The position numbers were made by a program, and so were the translations under genes. From assembly GCA_009842505.1 (NCBI GenBank), contig VYFG01000089.1:1-64000 (forward strand): DNA of 64,000 nucleotides. Reading direction: 5' to 3'. Numbering within the stretch: position 1 is the first letter of the stretch; each line of letters begins with the position of its first letter. The notes under the pieces were generated by a model, which was not told the DNA's origin, did not search any database, and saw only the letters and a list, made by a program, of their open reading frames with translations. Source of the DNA: Gammaproteobacteria bacterium (GTDB lineage Bacteria > Pseudomonadota > Gammaproteobacteria > Arenicellales > Poriferihabitantaceae). Of the stretch, positions 17,215 through 27,098 are shown in pieces.

Positions 17215-18099
17215 ATGGATTTCGGTCCGTTCTTCCTTCTCGCCACCCTGGAAGGGCTGGTGCAGGCCGCGGTGCTCTGCCTCACCGCCTTGGGGCTGTC
17301 GCTGGTGTTCGGCGTCATGCGGGTGGTCAATGTCGCCCACGGCGAGTTCTTCATGCTCGGCGCGGTCATGGCCTGGTGGGTGGCCACCTGGGCCGGCGGA
17401 CACCCGGCCCTGGGATTCGCCCTGGCCCTGTTGCTGGCGCCGCTCCTGGTGGGGGCCATCGCCTGGGCGGGGGAGCGGCTGGTGCTGAAGCGGGTGTCCT
17501 ACGATCCCGAAGCAACCATCGTCGCCACGATCGGGATGCTCTACATCATCCAGCAGACCACGCTGCTGACTTTCGGCCCCGATGCCCGGGCCGTGAACCC
17601 GCCCTTCTACTTCCGCGTGGAATTTCCCTGGTTCGGGTATTCCGGCTACAAGCTCTGCGTCATCGCCGCCGCCCTGGTCCTGCTCCTGGCCACCTGGTTC
17701 CTCATCACCCGCACGCGCCTTGGCCTGATCATGCGGGCGACGCGGTTCGATCGTGAAACCGCGGAGAATTTCGGCATCGCCGTGGGCCAGGTCTATGCCA
17801 TGGTGTTCGCCCTGGGCGCCGCCCTGGCGGCGGCGGGGGCGGTGCTGGTGGTGCCGGTCCGGCAGGCGCACTACCTGATGGGCATCGACCCACTGCTCCT
17901 GTCCTTCATCGTGGTCATCATCGGCGGACTCGGCAGCATCCGGGGAACGCTGGTGGCGGCGCTCCTGATCGGGTTGAGCGACGGCATCATCTCGGTGTTC
18001 TTTTCCCCCACGCTGGCGAAAATGATCTCCACCCTGGCCGTCGCCCTGGTGCTGGTGTTCCGGCCCCAGGGCCTGTTCGGCATCCGCGCCAGGGCCTGA
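17215..18099 (+). CDS. Branched-chain amino acid/urea-type ABC permease (LivH type)
   Basis: A 294-residue inner-membrane permease with about eight helices. The N-terminus contains TALGLSLVFGVMRVVNVAHGEFFMLG, the hallmark of LivH and UrtB, and the EAA-like cytoplasmic loop near the C-terminus is LSFIVVIIGGLGSIRGTLVAALLIG. It sits 87 bp after the binding-protein stop and 2 bp before the next permease. It forms the transmembrane heterodimer with the LivM-type partner. Confidence 0.9.
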   Translation: MDFGPFFLLATLEGLVQAAVLCLTALGLSLVFGVMRVVNVAHGEFFMLGAVMAWWVATWAGGHPALGFALALLLAPLLVGAIAWAGERLVLKRVSYDPEATIVATIGMLYIIQQTTLLTFGPDARAVNPPFYFRVEFPWFGYSGYKLCVIAAALVLLLATWFLITRTRLGLIMRATRFDRETAENFGIAVGQVYAMVFALGAALAAAGAVLVVPVRQAHYLMGIDPLLLSFIVVIIGGLGSIRGTLVAALLIGLSDGIISVFFSPTLAKMISTLAVALVLVFRPQGLFGIRARA

Positions 18100-18101
18100 C
18101 G

Positions 18102-19054
18102 ATGTCCGCCTGGCGAAAATCGCTGCTGCTCCACGGCGCCATCCTGGCGGCGCTGTTCGGCCTGCAGTTCGTGCTGCCGGAATACCACCACCTGGCGGTG
18201 ACCCGGGTCCTGCTGCTGGCGGTTTTCGCCATGGGCTTCAACCTGCTATTCGGATACACCGGCCTGCTCAGCCTGGGACACGCCATGTTCTTCGCCGCAG
18301 GCATGTACGGCGCCGGGCTCACCGCCTACCACCTCGCCTGGCCGGTGCCCGCGGCCATGCTGTTCGGGGTGCTGTGCGGCGCCGGTCTTTCCCTGGTGGT
18401 GGGCCTCCTGGCGCTTCGGACCACCGGCGTCGCGTTCATGATCGTGACCCTGATGATCTCCCAGGTGGTCTACCTCGCGACGGTGTACTTCACCACCTGG
18501 ACCCGGGGTGACGAGGGCCTGGTGATGCCCGCTGCGGCGCGCAGCTTCGAGCTCCTCGGCAGACAATGGCTGCTGACGGACCCGTCGACCCGCTACAACC
18601 TGGCGCTCGCGCTGCTGGCGCTGACCATGGCCTGCGTGCTCCTGGTGGTGCGGGGGCGCTTCGGCCGGGCGCTCATCGCCATCCGGGAGAACGAGGACCG
18701 GTCCAGGATGCTGGGCTACAACACCTTCATCTTCAAGCTCCAGGCGCTGACGCTGTCGGGCACGCTGTCCGCCATGGCCGGAGCGGCCTATGCCCTGATG
18801 TTCGCCTACATCGGATCCTCCTTCGCCGCCATCCAGTATTCCATCGACCCCCTGCTCTACACCCTCCTCGGCGGCGCCGGCACGGTGGCGGGGCCCATCG
18901 TGGGAACCTTCTTCATGTTCTACCTGGTGGATCTCGCCAGCGAACACACCACCGCCTACCTGCTGGTCACCGGCGTGGTGCTGCTGTTCCTGGTGCTGTT
19001 CTTTCCCCGGGGAGCGCTCGGATACGTCCGGGCGCGCTGGCTCGGGTGGCTGCC

Positions 19055-19058
<4 letters not shown>
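18102..19058 (+). CDS. Branched-chain amino acid/urea-type ABC permease (LivM type)
   Basis: A 318-residue permease with about nine helices. It carries FAMGFNLLFGYTGLLSLGHAMFFAAGMY near residues 45-72 and YSIDPLLYTLLGGAGTVAGPIVG near 245-267, both typical of LivM and UrtC. The RENEDRSRMLGYNTFIFKL loop is the expected coupling region for the ATPase. The stop overlaps the ATG of the following ATPase (ATGA), showing translational coupling. Confidence 0.9.
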
Positions 19059-19770
<712 letters not shown>

Positions 19771-19771
<1 letters not shown>

Positions 19772-20466
19772 TGCATCTGGCGCTTCGGGGAGTCAACGGC
19801 TATTACGGCAGCATCCGGGTACTCCGGGACGTGGACCTCGCGGTGGCCGGCGGCGAGATCCTGTGCCTGCTCGGCCGCAACGGCGCCGGCAAGACCACGC
19901 TGCTGCGGGCCATCATGGGACAGGTTCGCCGCGAGGGCGATTTCCTCCTGGAAGGCCGGCCCATCGGCGGCCTCAAGCCCCACGAGATCCCCCGGCGGGG
20001 GATCGGCTACGTGCCCCAGGGCCGGCGTCTCTTCGCGGAACTCACCGTGACGGAAAACCTGGAGATCGGCATCATGGCCACCCGCCGGGACAGGGCGGCC
20101 ATGCACGAGGCCCTGGAATTCTTCCCGCCGCTGGCGGACAGGCTGCACCAGGTGGCCGGCACCCTGAGCGGCGGCGAGCAGCAGATGCTGGCCATGGCCA
20201 GGGCACTGTGCCTCAAACCCTCGGTCCTGCTGCTCGATGAGCCCACCGAGGGCCTGATGCCGTCGATGGTCGCCGGCATCCGCGACGTGATCCTCAGGCT
20301 CCGGGACAGCGGCGTGGCCGTGCTGCTGGTGGAACAGAGGGTGGACACGGTCATGCCCGTGGCGGACCGGGTGGCGTTCCTCGAAACTGGCGTGCTCAGG
20401 CTGGACGCCAGGCGCGCCGAGGTGGAAGCGGACCCCGGACTGCTCCGGCGCTACCTCGGCGTGTAG
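19771..20466 (+). CDS. ABC importer ATPase (LivF type)
   Basis: A 231-residue ATPase with Walker A GRNGAGKTT, Q-loop in GYVPQGRRLFAELTV, signature LSGGEQQML, Walker B VLLLDEPTEGL, and a C-terminal LRRYLGV that resembles the LivF tail. Its ATG overlaps the stop of the LivG-type gene by one base (TGATG). It is the last gene of the importer operon and faces the convergent amidotransferase gene 17 bp away. Confidence 0.92.
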
Positions 20467-20482
20467 GGCGATGCGGGCGGAT

Positions 20483-21193
20483 TCAGTGGATGCGCCCGAG
20501 GAAGTTTTCGAACAATGCCCGGGAGTTGGACTGGAAGTCCTCCCGGTGCCGGTCCGCCTCGGACTGCATGTGCAGGAGCGCTCCCTGGCCACAGGCCTTT
20601 TCCAGGGCGGTAGCGTATTCCGGCACTTCGCCCCATTCCGCCACGGTGGTATCCGTGATCTCGATGTGGAACTGCACCGACGCCGCGCGCTCCCCCAGGG
20701 CCATGGCATTGACCGGGCAGGCGTCCGAACTCGCCAGGATGACGGCCCCGGGCGGCGGGACGGTCACTTCCGCGGAATGCCACTGCAGGGACATGATCCG
20801 GCGACGGCAATTCCGGAAAAACCAGTGCTCCTGGCCCGTCCCGGTCAGCTCCACGGGCATCACGCCGATCTCCGGCGTCGCCGCAGGGCCTACCTCGCCG
20901 CCCATGGCGGCGGCCAGCAGCTGGTGGCCCAGGCAGAAGCCCAGGTAGGGCCGGTCGGCGCCCACCCATTCCCGGATCGCCGCCATTTCCGGCTCGAGCC
21001 AGGGGTGCTCCGACACCTGCCAGACATCCATGGGGCCGCCCATCACCAGCAGGGCGTCATAGCCGTCGAGACGGGGAATGTCGCCGCCGGCATCCAGTTC
21101 CACGGTGTCCCAGTCGACCCCCGCCTCCCGCATGAGGTCGCGGAAGATCCCCGGATGCTCGCAGGCGATGTGCTGGAAGACGAGGAATTTCAT
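20483..21193 (-). CDS. Class I glutamine amidotransferase
   Basis: A 236-residue single-domain glutaminase of the GATase1 fold. The nucleophile elbow is YLGFCLGHQLLA (Cys), the catalytic His is in VQFHIEI, and YDALLVMGGPMDVWQ gives the oxyanion strand. These stand-alone proteins resemble GMP-synthase-like amidotransferases and gamma-glutamyl hydrolases such as PuuD. The start overlaps the stop of the nicotinamidase gene (ATGA), so the two are co-translated. The role may be linked to pyridine nucleotide or amine metabolism, which is inference. Confidence 0.82.
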   Translation of the reverse strand: MKFLVFQHIACEHPGIFRDLMREAGVDWDTVELDAGGDIPRLDGYDALLVMGGPMDVWQVSEHPWLEPEMAAIREWVGADRPYLGFCLGHQLLAAAMGGEVGPAATPEIGVMPVELTGTGQEHWFFRNCRRRIMSLQWHSAEVTVPPPGAVILASSDACPVNAMALGERAASVQFHIEITDTTVAEWGEVPEYATALEKACGQGALLHMQSEADRHREDFQSNSRALFENFLGRIH

Positions 21194-21822
21194 GCCGGTC
21201 CGGCCGGGAGGGCCTCGACAACGCTGACGCCCGCCGACCGCATCACGTCCACCTGGGCGGCAAGGGATCCGTCCAGGTCGATGGCGCGGCAGGCTTCCAG
21301 CACCACCGTGACATCGAACCCGAGCGATGCGGCGTCGACGGCGGACCAAGCCACGCAGAAGTCCGTCGCAAGGCCCCCGAGCACCAGCCTGCGGATTCCC
21401 CGGCTGACCAGGTAACCCCGCAGCCCGGTCACGGTCTCGCGGTCGTTCTCGAAAAACGCCGAGTAGCTGTCGATCCCGGGACGGAACCCCTTGCGGACCA
21501 CCATCTGGGCGCGGCTGTCGTCCAGGTCGGGATGGAACGCGGCCCCCCGGCTGCCCTGGACGCAGTGCACCGGCCACAGCGTCTGTTCGCCGTAATCCAG
21601 ACGGATGCTCGTGAACGGTTCCGCGCCGGCATGGTTGGCGGCGAAGCTGACATGTTCGGCGGGGTGCCAGTCCTGGGTGAACACCACCGTGCCGAATTCG
21701 GGCATAATGCCGTTGATGACGGGCACCACCTGCTCGCCGCCGGCCACGGCAAGGGCGCCGCCGGTGCAAAAATCATTCTGTACATCCACTACAATGAGCG
21801 CGGTATCGTCGGGGCGGATCAT
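21190..21822 (-). CDS. pncA: Nicotinamidase
   Basis: Hydrolyses nicotinamide to nicotinate for NAD salvage. The 210-residue isochorismatase-fold protein has ALIVVDVQNDFCTGGALAV (catalytic Asp), FTQDWHPAEHVSF (metal-binding Asp and His), LWPVHCVQGSRGA (metal-binding His), a Lys in VVRKGF, and LGGLATDFCVAWSAVDA with the nucleophilic Cys. Length is normal. The ATG at 21822 gives the usual compact N-terminus. It overlaps the downstream amidotransferase by ATGA. Confidence 0.92.
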   Translation of the reverse strand: MIRPDDTALIVVDVQNDFCTGGALAVAGGEQVVPVINGIMPEFGTVVFTQDWHPAEHVSFAANHAGAEPFTSIRLDYGEQTLWPVHCVQGSRGAAFHPDLDDSRAQMVVRKGFRPGIDSYSAFFENDRETVTGLRGYLVSRGIRRLVLGGLATDFCVAWSAVDAASLGFDVTVVLEACRAIDLDGSLAAQVDVMRSAGVSVVEALPAGPA

Positions 21823-21918
21823 GATCGGTAGTCGTGCCGGGCCAGTCGGCATTATACCCAACCCGCGTTCCTGCGAGCCCGCCGCACCCCGTTTCCCCCG
21901 CCTTCTTCCGGGGTCTCC

Positions 21919-23397
21919 ATGAACGCTGGCGTCGGGCGCTTTTCGCAGCGGATCTTCCTGGCGGCGGCCGCCATGGCGGCGCCCGTCACCGCCATGGCCC
22001 ACAGCGCCGAGCGCGGGCTGGTGATGCTGCTGCCCACCGGGTTCGCCATCACCGGGGGCGGGATCGCCGTGCTGGCCTCCTTCCTGCTGCTGGCCCTGGC
22101 GCCGAGGCGCCTGCTCGGGCGGATCATCGCCGCCCGGCTGCCCCTTTGGACCCAGCGGACGATCTCGCCGCTGGTCCCGAGCCTGGTGTCGTTCGTCGTG
22201 CTGTCGGCGCTGGTCCTCGCCGGCTTCACCGCCAGCGAGGATCCGCTGGCAAACCCGCTTCCGCTCGCCATCTGGACCCTGTGGTGGGTGGGATTCACCC
22301 TGCTGCAGTTCCTGGTGGGCGATCTCTGGAAATGGTGCAACCCCTGGTATGCCCCCGGCCGGCTGGCGGCGGCGCTGGGATGGCCGGCGAAGGCGCCCCT
22401 GACCCTGCCGGCAGGCCTCGGCTATCTCCCCGCCCTGTTGCTGTTTTTCAGTTTCGCCTGGTTCGAACTGGTCCATGCGGCGCCGGAGGACCCGGCGGGA
22501 CTGGCCACCGCGGTCCTGGTGTACTGGGCGGTCACCTTCGCCGGCATCCAGGCATTCGGGTACCGTGACTGGATGCACCGGGCAGAGCCCTTTTCCATCT
22601 TCTTCCGCCTGGTGGGGAACTGCTCGCCGCTGCTGCGGGAACCCGTAGAGGGAGAAAGCGGGGACCCGGCCGCAGGGCCGGGCCGCGTCCGGGTTTCCCT
22701 GGGCTGGCCGGGCCAGGGCTTCCTGCGCCAGGCGCCCCTGTCCTGGACCGGCATGCTGTTCGTGCTGCTTGCGCTCAGCAGCAACTCCTTTGACGGGCTG
22801 TCGAAAACCTTCACCTGGCTGGCGCTGGGCGGCATCAACCCGCTGGAATTCCCCGGGCGCAGCGCAGTCACCGGATTCAACACCGCGGGGCTGGCGGGCG
22901 CGTTCGTGGCGCTTGCCCTGCTGTTCCTGGCCGCGGTGATGCTGGGCCGGTCCGCCGGCCCCGGGGGCCCCGGACGGCCCGCCCCGGGGGTGATGGCGGG
23001 AAGGCTGGTCTACTCCATCGTGCCCATCGCGGTGGCGTTCCACATTGCCCACTACCTGACCCAGCTCATGGTAAACGGCCAGTACGCGCTGCGGGCGTTT
23101 GCCGACCCGTTCGCGCTCGGATGGAACCTGTTCGGCCTCGGCCCGGACTTCCATGTGACCACCTCGTTCCTGAACAACCTCCACAGCGTTTCCGTGATCT
23201 GGGGATTCCAGACCGGCGTGATTGTCCTCGGACACATCATCGGGATCCTGCTCGCCCATCTCATCGCGCTGGAACTCTACGGCCGGTCGCCGGACGACAC
23301 GCGGGCCGCGGTACGGAGCCAGTGGTTTCTCGCGCTGCTGATGGTGGGCTACACGGTGTTCGGCCTGTGGCTCCTGTCGACCGCATCCGTGGGTTGA
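21919..23397 (+). CDS. Polytopic membrane protein resembling 'fenitrothion hydrolase'-annotated proteins
   Basis: A 492-residue integral membrane protein with about twelve hydrophobic segments and a possible N-terminal signal segment ending at AMAHSAERG. Blocks such as LWWVGFTLLQFLVGDLWKWC, FSIFFRLVGNCSPLL and SSNSFDGLSKTF recur in a family often annotated as fenitrothion hydrolase because of an old cloning report; that activity is doubtful for this protein. It ends 150 bp upstream of the TPP riboswitch and has its own start. It could be a transporter or a metal-linked membrane protein. Function unknown. Confidence 0.6.
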   Translation: MNAGVGRFSQRIFLAAAAMAAPVTAMAHSAERGLVMLLPTGFAITGGGIAVLASFLLLALAPRRLLGRIIAARLPLWTQRTISPLVPSLVSFVVLSALVLAGFTASEDPLANPLPLAIWTLWWVGFTLLQFLVGDLWKWCNPWYAPGRLAAALGWPAKAPLTLPAGLGYLPALLLFFSFAWFELVHAAPEDPAGLATAVLVYWAVTFAGIQAFGYRDWMHRAEPFSIFFRLVGNCSPLLREPVEGESGDPAAGPGRVRVSLGWPGQGFLRQAPLSWTGMLFVLLALSSNSFDGLSKTFTWLALGGINPLEFPGRSAVTGFNTAGLAGAFVALALLFLAAVMLGRSAGPGGPGRPAPGVMAGRLVYSIVPIAVAFHIAHYLTQLMVNGQYALRAFADPFALGWNLFGLGPDFHVTTSFLNNLHSVSVIWGFQTGVIVLGHIIGILLAHLIALELYGRSPDDTRAAVRSQWFLALLMVGYTVFGLWLLSTASVG

Positions 23398-23506
23398 GCG
23401 CCGAGGCGCGCGGCCGCGGCGGGCGCGTTCGATGAAGGGCCGCGATGCCCGGCCGGCATCCCGGCCTCGCCGCAAATCCCTGTATCGGGGTCTTCCTTAA
23501 AGGGAT

Positions 23507-23535
23507 TTGTATTGCACGGCCTGAACGAATATCAT
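23507..23535 (+). promoter_or_regulatory. Candidate sigma-70 promoter for thiBPQ
   Basis: A TTGTAT element at 23507-23512 and a TATCAT element at 23530-23535 are separated by 17 bases and lie just upstream of the TPP riboswitch aptamer. Position and spacing fit, but neither box is a full consensus. Confidence 0.35.
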
Positions 23536-23544
23536 CAACCTGTC

Positions 23545-23640
23545 TCAACGGGGTGCCAGCCGGACACTGTCCGGCTGGCTGAGAGGGCCTCCAGGCCAAC
23601 CCGTCGAACCTGATCCAGATCATGCTGGCGGAGGGATTGA
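23545..23640 (+). promoter_or_regulatory. TPP riboswitch (THI element)
   Basis: The conserved blocks of the thiamine pyrophosphate aptamer are present in order: CGGGGTGC, a variable hairpin, GGCTGAGA, a second variable hairpin, ACCCGT, GAACCTGATCCAGATCATGCT and GGCGGAGGGA. It lies about 75 bp upstream of thiB and should repress thiBPQ when TPP is abundant. Control is probably at translation or elongation; no strong terminator follows. Confidence 0.95.
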
Positions 23641-23716
23641 GATACTGACGGTCAGGAATTCCGACCCGCTCGCCTCTCCGCACTGCTTTGACCAGACCAC
23701 ATCGAGGACCTGAACA

Positions 23717-24757
23717 GTGCGCAAATTCCATCAAATCCAACTTCTCCTTTCGTTCGTATGCGGTGCGGGCCTGCCCGCCCTTGCCCAGGAATCCACGGAT
23801 GCGCCGGAAACGGACGCCGGCCCCCCGGTCCTGACGGTATATACCTACGACTCCTTCGCTTCCGACTGGGGGCCCGGCCCGAAGGTCGAGGAGGCCTTCG
23901 AGGCCGTGTGCGAATGCGACCTCAGTTTCGTCAGCGTGGACAGCTCCACCGGAATCCTGAGCCGGGTCCAGCTCGAGGGGGACACCTCTCCTGCCGATGT
24001 GGTGCTGGGCCTCGACAACAGCCAGGTGGTGGAGGCGCTGAATACCGGCCTGATCGCCCCGCACGAAGTCGATGTGCCCGCCCTGGATCTTCCGGGCGAC
24101 TGGGACGATGCACACTTTCTGCCCTTCGATTTCGGTTTCTTCGCCTTCATTTACGACGAAACCCGCATGCAGGATCCGCCGGACAGTTTCGAGGCATTGC
24201 TGCAAGCGGACGACAGCATGAAAATCGTGATCCAGGACCCCCGGTCCAGCACCCCCGGACTCGGTCTCCTGCTCTGGGTGAAGGCCCTCTACAACGACCA
24301 GGCCGGGGCGGCCTGGAAGCGCCTGGCGCCGAAAATCCTGACCGTCACCAAGGGCTGGTCCGAGGCCTACGGCATGTTCCTCGAGGAGGAGGCGGACATG
24401 GTGCTCAGCTACACCACGTCGCCCGCCTATCACCAGGTCGCGGAAAACGAGACCAAGTACCGGGCCGCGGCCTTCGAAGAAGGCCATGGCATGCAGGTCG
24501 AGGTGGCGGGCATGCTGAAGAACGCTCCCAACCCGGACCTGGCGCGGCGGTTTCTCGGCTTCATCCTGACTCCGGCCTTCCAGTCACTGATTCCCACGGG
24601 GAACTGGATGTATCCCGTGGCCTTCCCCGAGGAGGGGCTGCCCGACGCCTTCAACACCCTGGTCCGGCCCAGCCGCGCCCTGTCCATCAATGCCCAGGGC
24701 GTCACCGACAACCGGCTGGACTGGATCGATGAATTCAACCAGGCGCTGAGCCAGTAA
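23717..24757 (+). CDS. thiB: Thiamine ABC transporter substrate-binding protein
   Basis: A periplasmic thiamine/TPP-binding protein of 346 residues. It has a cleavable signal (hydrophobic core LLLSFVCGAGLPALA, cleavage before QES). The mature chain starts LTVYTYDSFASDWGPGPKVEEAFE, the ThiB hallmark, and later has PADVVLGLDNSQV and PRSSTPGLGLLLWVKA. A GTG start at 23717 is preceded by GAGG at the right distance. It is the first gene after the TPP riboswitch. Confidence 0.94.
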   Translation: MRKFHQIQLLLSFVCGAGLPALAQESTDAPETDAGPPVLTVYTYDSFASDWGPGPKVEEAFEAVCECDLSFVSVDSSTGILSRVQLEGDTSPADVVLGLDNSQVVEALNTGLIAPHEVDVPALDLPGDWDDAHFLPFDFGFFAFIYDETRMQDPPDSFEALLQADDSMKIVIQDPRSSTPGLGLLLWVKALYNDQAGAAWKRLAPKILTVTKGWSEAYGMFLEEEADMVLSYTTSPAYHQVAENETKYRAAAFEEGHGMQVEVAGMLKNAPNPDLARRFLGFILTPAFQSLIPTGNWMYPVAFPEEGLPDAFNTLVRPSRALSINAQGVTDNRLDWIDEFNQALSQ

Positions 24758-24786
24758 CCTCACCGGGACGCGTCCTGTTGCCGCGG

Positions 24787-26451
24787 ATGCCCGCAGGGGC
24801 CCTTGCAGTACGCCCGTCCGGCCGCCGGTCCGGGCCGGCAGGATTCACGGCTGCCGGGATACTGCTGCTTCTGCTCGTCCTGGCCCTGGTGGGCGGATCC
24901 TTCGGGGGGCTGCTGTTCCATGCCGGCGAACTGCCCGTGGGCGCGGTGCTGGAAAGGCCCTATACCTGGTCCATCATCCGCTTCACCCTCTGGCAGGCCG
25001 GCCTGTCCACGCTCCTCAGCGTCGGACTCGCCATCCCGCTGGCCCGGGCGCTCCATCGGCGCCGGGGTTTCTACGGACGGCGCCTGCTTATCCGGCTGAC
25101 CAGCGTGTCCCTCGTGGTGCCCACCATGGTGGCGATCCTCGGCATGGTGGCGGTGCATGGCCGCAACGGCTGGGTGAACGATCTCCTGGCGTTTGCCGGC
25201 CATGCCCGGCAGGACTATCTCTACGGGCTTGCCGGAATCCTGATGACCCACGTCTTCTTCAATCTGCCCCTGGCGACGCGGCTGATGCTGAACGGACTTG
25301 CGGAAATCCCGTCGGCCCAGTGGAAACTGGCCGCGCTCTACGGTTTCCGGGACCGCGACGTATTCCGGCTGGTGGAATGGCCCGTCCTCCGGGGTGTGAT
25401 CCCGGGGGTGGCGGGCGTTGTTTTCCTGCTCTGCTTCACCAGTTTCGCCATCGTCCTGTCCCTGGGCGGCGGACCGGCTGCGAGCACCCTGGAAGTGGCG
25501 ATCTACCAGGCGCTGCGATTCGAGTTCGACCTCCCCAAGGCCGCGGCGCTGTCGTTGATCCAGGTCCTGTTGTGCGGCATCCTCACAGTGCTGTTCTTCT
25601 CGTTCCGGGGGGCCCCCGCCTGGGGGGCCGCCGACGCCGCGGTCATGGAAGCGGACCGGCACCGGCCGGACACCGGCGGCCTCGGGGGGCGTCTGGCCGA
25701 CGCCGCAGTCATCACGCTGGCCGCGGTCTACCTGCTGACCCCGTTCATCGCCGTCGCCCTGGGCACACTGGACGGCCGGGGGTGGAGCATCGTGACCGAC
25801 GGGCGGTTCTGGCATGCGCTGGGCTGGTCGGTCCTCATCTCGCTGGCGGCCGGCTTCATCGCCACGGCTTCGGGGTTCTGCATGGCGTGGCTGTGCGCCG
25901 GCCTCGACGGTTCCCCGGGATGGCGGCCGCTGCGGGTGCTGCCCGAACTGGTCGGCGCACTGACCCTGATCATTCCGCCGCTCACCCTGGGAGCCGGCCT
26001 TTTCCTGCTCCTGCGCCAGTACACCGACGCCCTTTCGCTCGGCCACTTCATGGTGATCTCGGTGAACGCCCTGTTCACCCTTGCATTCACCCTGAGGGTG
26101 CTCGTGGGCCCCGTGACTAGGCAAAGGCGGCGTTTCGAGAACCTGGGAAGAAGCCTCGGGATGTCCAGCCTCGCGCTGTGGCGGCTGGTGTACTGGCCGG
26201 TGCTCAAGCGGCCGATCTGCTATGCCCTGGCGCTCGCCACCACCCTCGCGGCCGGGGACATGGGCGTGATCGCGCTGTTCGGCACCGAGCGGCTGAGCAC
26301 GCTGCCCCTGCTGGTTTACCGACTGCTGGGCGGCTACCGGCTGGAACAGGCTGCAGTGGCGGCGCTGTGCCTGTGCGCGCTGTGCCTGCTGCTGTTCTGG
26401 CTGCTCGAACAACTGGCACGGCTCGGCCGAGGGGAGGCGCGGGATGCTTGA
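24787..26451 (+). CDS. thiP: Thiamine ABC transporter permease
   Basis: A 554-residue fused permease with about twelve helices and two binding-protein-dependent transport domains, as in ThiP. EAA loops are visible in each half (SAQWKLAALYGFRDRDVFRLVEWP and RRRFENLGRSLGMSSLALWRLVYWP). The ATG at 24787 was chosen; a TTG three codons earlier is possible. The stop lies inside the start of thiQ, an 8-bp overlap that indicates coupling. Confidence 0.92.
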   Translation: MPAGALAVRPSGRRSGPAGFTAAGILLLLLVLALVGGSFGGLLFHAGELPVGAVLERPYTWSIIRFTLWQAGLSTLLSVGLAIPLARALHRRRGFYGRRLLIRLTSVSLVVPTMVAILGMVAVHGRNGWVNDLLAFAGHARQDYLYGLAGILMTHVFFNLPLATRLMLNGLAEIPSAQWKLAALYGFRDRDVFRLVEWPVLRGVIPGVAGVVFLLCFTSFAIVLSLGGGPAASTLEVAIYQALRFEFDLPKAAALSLIQVLLCGILTVLFFSFRGAPAWGAADAAVMEADRHRPDTGGLGGRLADAAVITLAAVYLLTPFIAVALGTLDGRGWSIVTDGRFWHALGWSVLISLAAGFIATASGFCMAWLCAGLDGSPGWRPLRVLPELVGALTLIIPPLTLGAGLFLLLRQYTDALSLGHFMVISVNALFTLAFTLRVLVGPVTRQRRRFENLGRSLGMSSLALWRLVYWPVLKRPICYALALATTLAAGDMGVIALFGTERLSTLPLLVYRLLGGYRLEQAAVAALCLCALCLLLFWLLEQLARLGRGEARDA

Positions 26452-27079
26452 ATGCCGCGATCTCCGGTATCGCCACACGGGCGGCGACCACACCATCGGC
26501 GCGGACTTCTCCCTGGAGGCCGGGCAGGGCGTCGCGCTGATGGGCCCAAGCGGTGTCGGCAAGACCACCATCCTGAACCTCATCGCCGGATTCCTGACAC
26601 CACAGTCCGGCGAGATCGCGCTGGACGGCGTGTCCCTGCTGCCCTTGGCACCGGCCAGCCGGCCGCTGACCTACCTGTTCCAGTCCCACAACCTGTTTCC
26701 GCACCTGACCGTGTGGGAGAACATCGCTCTCGGCATGGATCCTGGCCTGCGCATCGACAGCGCCGGGCGCGGGAACATCCGGACGGCGCTCGGGCGGGTC
26801 GGGCTCGACGGCATGGAAAGGCGCCTGCCGACGAGCCTTTCCGGGGGCCAGCAGCAGCGGGTCGGGCTCGCGCGCTGCCTGGTGCGGCGCCGGCCGGTGC
26901 TGCTGCTGGACGAGCCGTTTAGCGCCCTCGACCGGGAACTGAGGGACGACATCGCGGCCCTGATTCTCGAGTTGCAGCAGGAGCTTCGGCTGCGACTGGT
27001 GGTCTCCACCCACCAGCCTGACGATGCGGCGGCACTGCATGCCCGCATCATCCGCCTCGAAGGCCGTCCGGGAGACTGA
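26444..27079 (+). CDS. thiQ: Thiamine ABC transporter ATPase
   Basis: A 211-residue ATPase with Walker A GPSGVGKTT, Q-loop in YLFQSHNLFPHLTV, signature LSGGQQQR, Walker B VLLLDEPFSAL and H-loop in STHQPDDAA. It has the short form typical of ThiQ without a C-terminal regulatory domain. It overlaps the end of thiP by 8 bp and closes the thiBPQ operon, followed by the convergent fadH gene 19 bp away. Confidence 0.93.
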   Translation: MLECRDLRYRHTGGDHTIGADFSLEAGQGVALMGPSGVGKTTILNLIAGFLTPQSGEIALDGVSLLPLAPASRPLTYLFQSHNLFPHLTVWENIALGMDPGLRIDSAGRGNIRTALGRVGLDGMERRLPTSLSGGQQQRVGLARCLVRRRPVLLLDEPFSALDRELRDDIAALILELQQELRLRLVVSTHQPDDAAALHARIIRLEGRPGD

Positions 27080-27098
27080 GGCCCGTGCCCGTGCCGGA

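Noticed and set aside
21190..23475. A 761-residue minus-strand frame covering the membrane protein gene
   Set aside because: Only its C-terminal 210 residues (nicotinamidase) are protein-like. The rest is Gln/Gly/Arg-rich antisense of the real membrane protein gene.
24760..26583. A 607-residue minus-strand frame opposite thiP
   Set aside because: It is the antisense of a clear ThiP permease and has the typical Gln/Pro/Arg/Gly composition of a GC-rich shadow.
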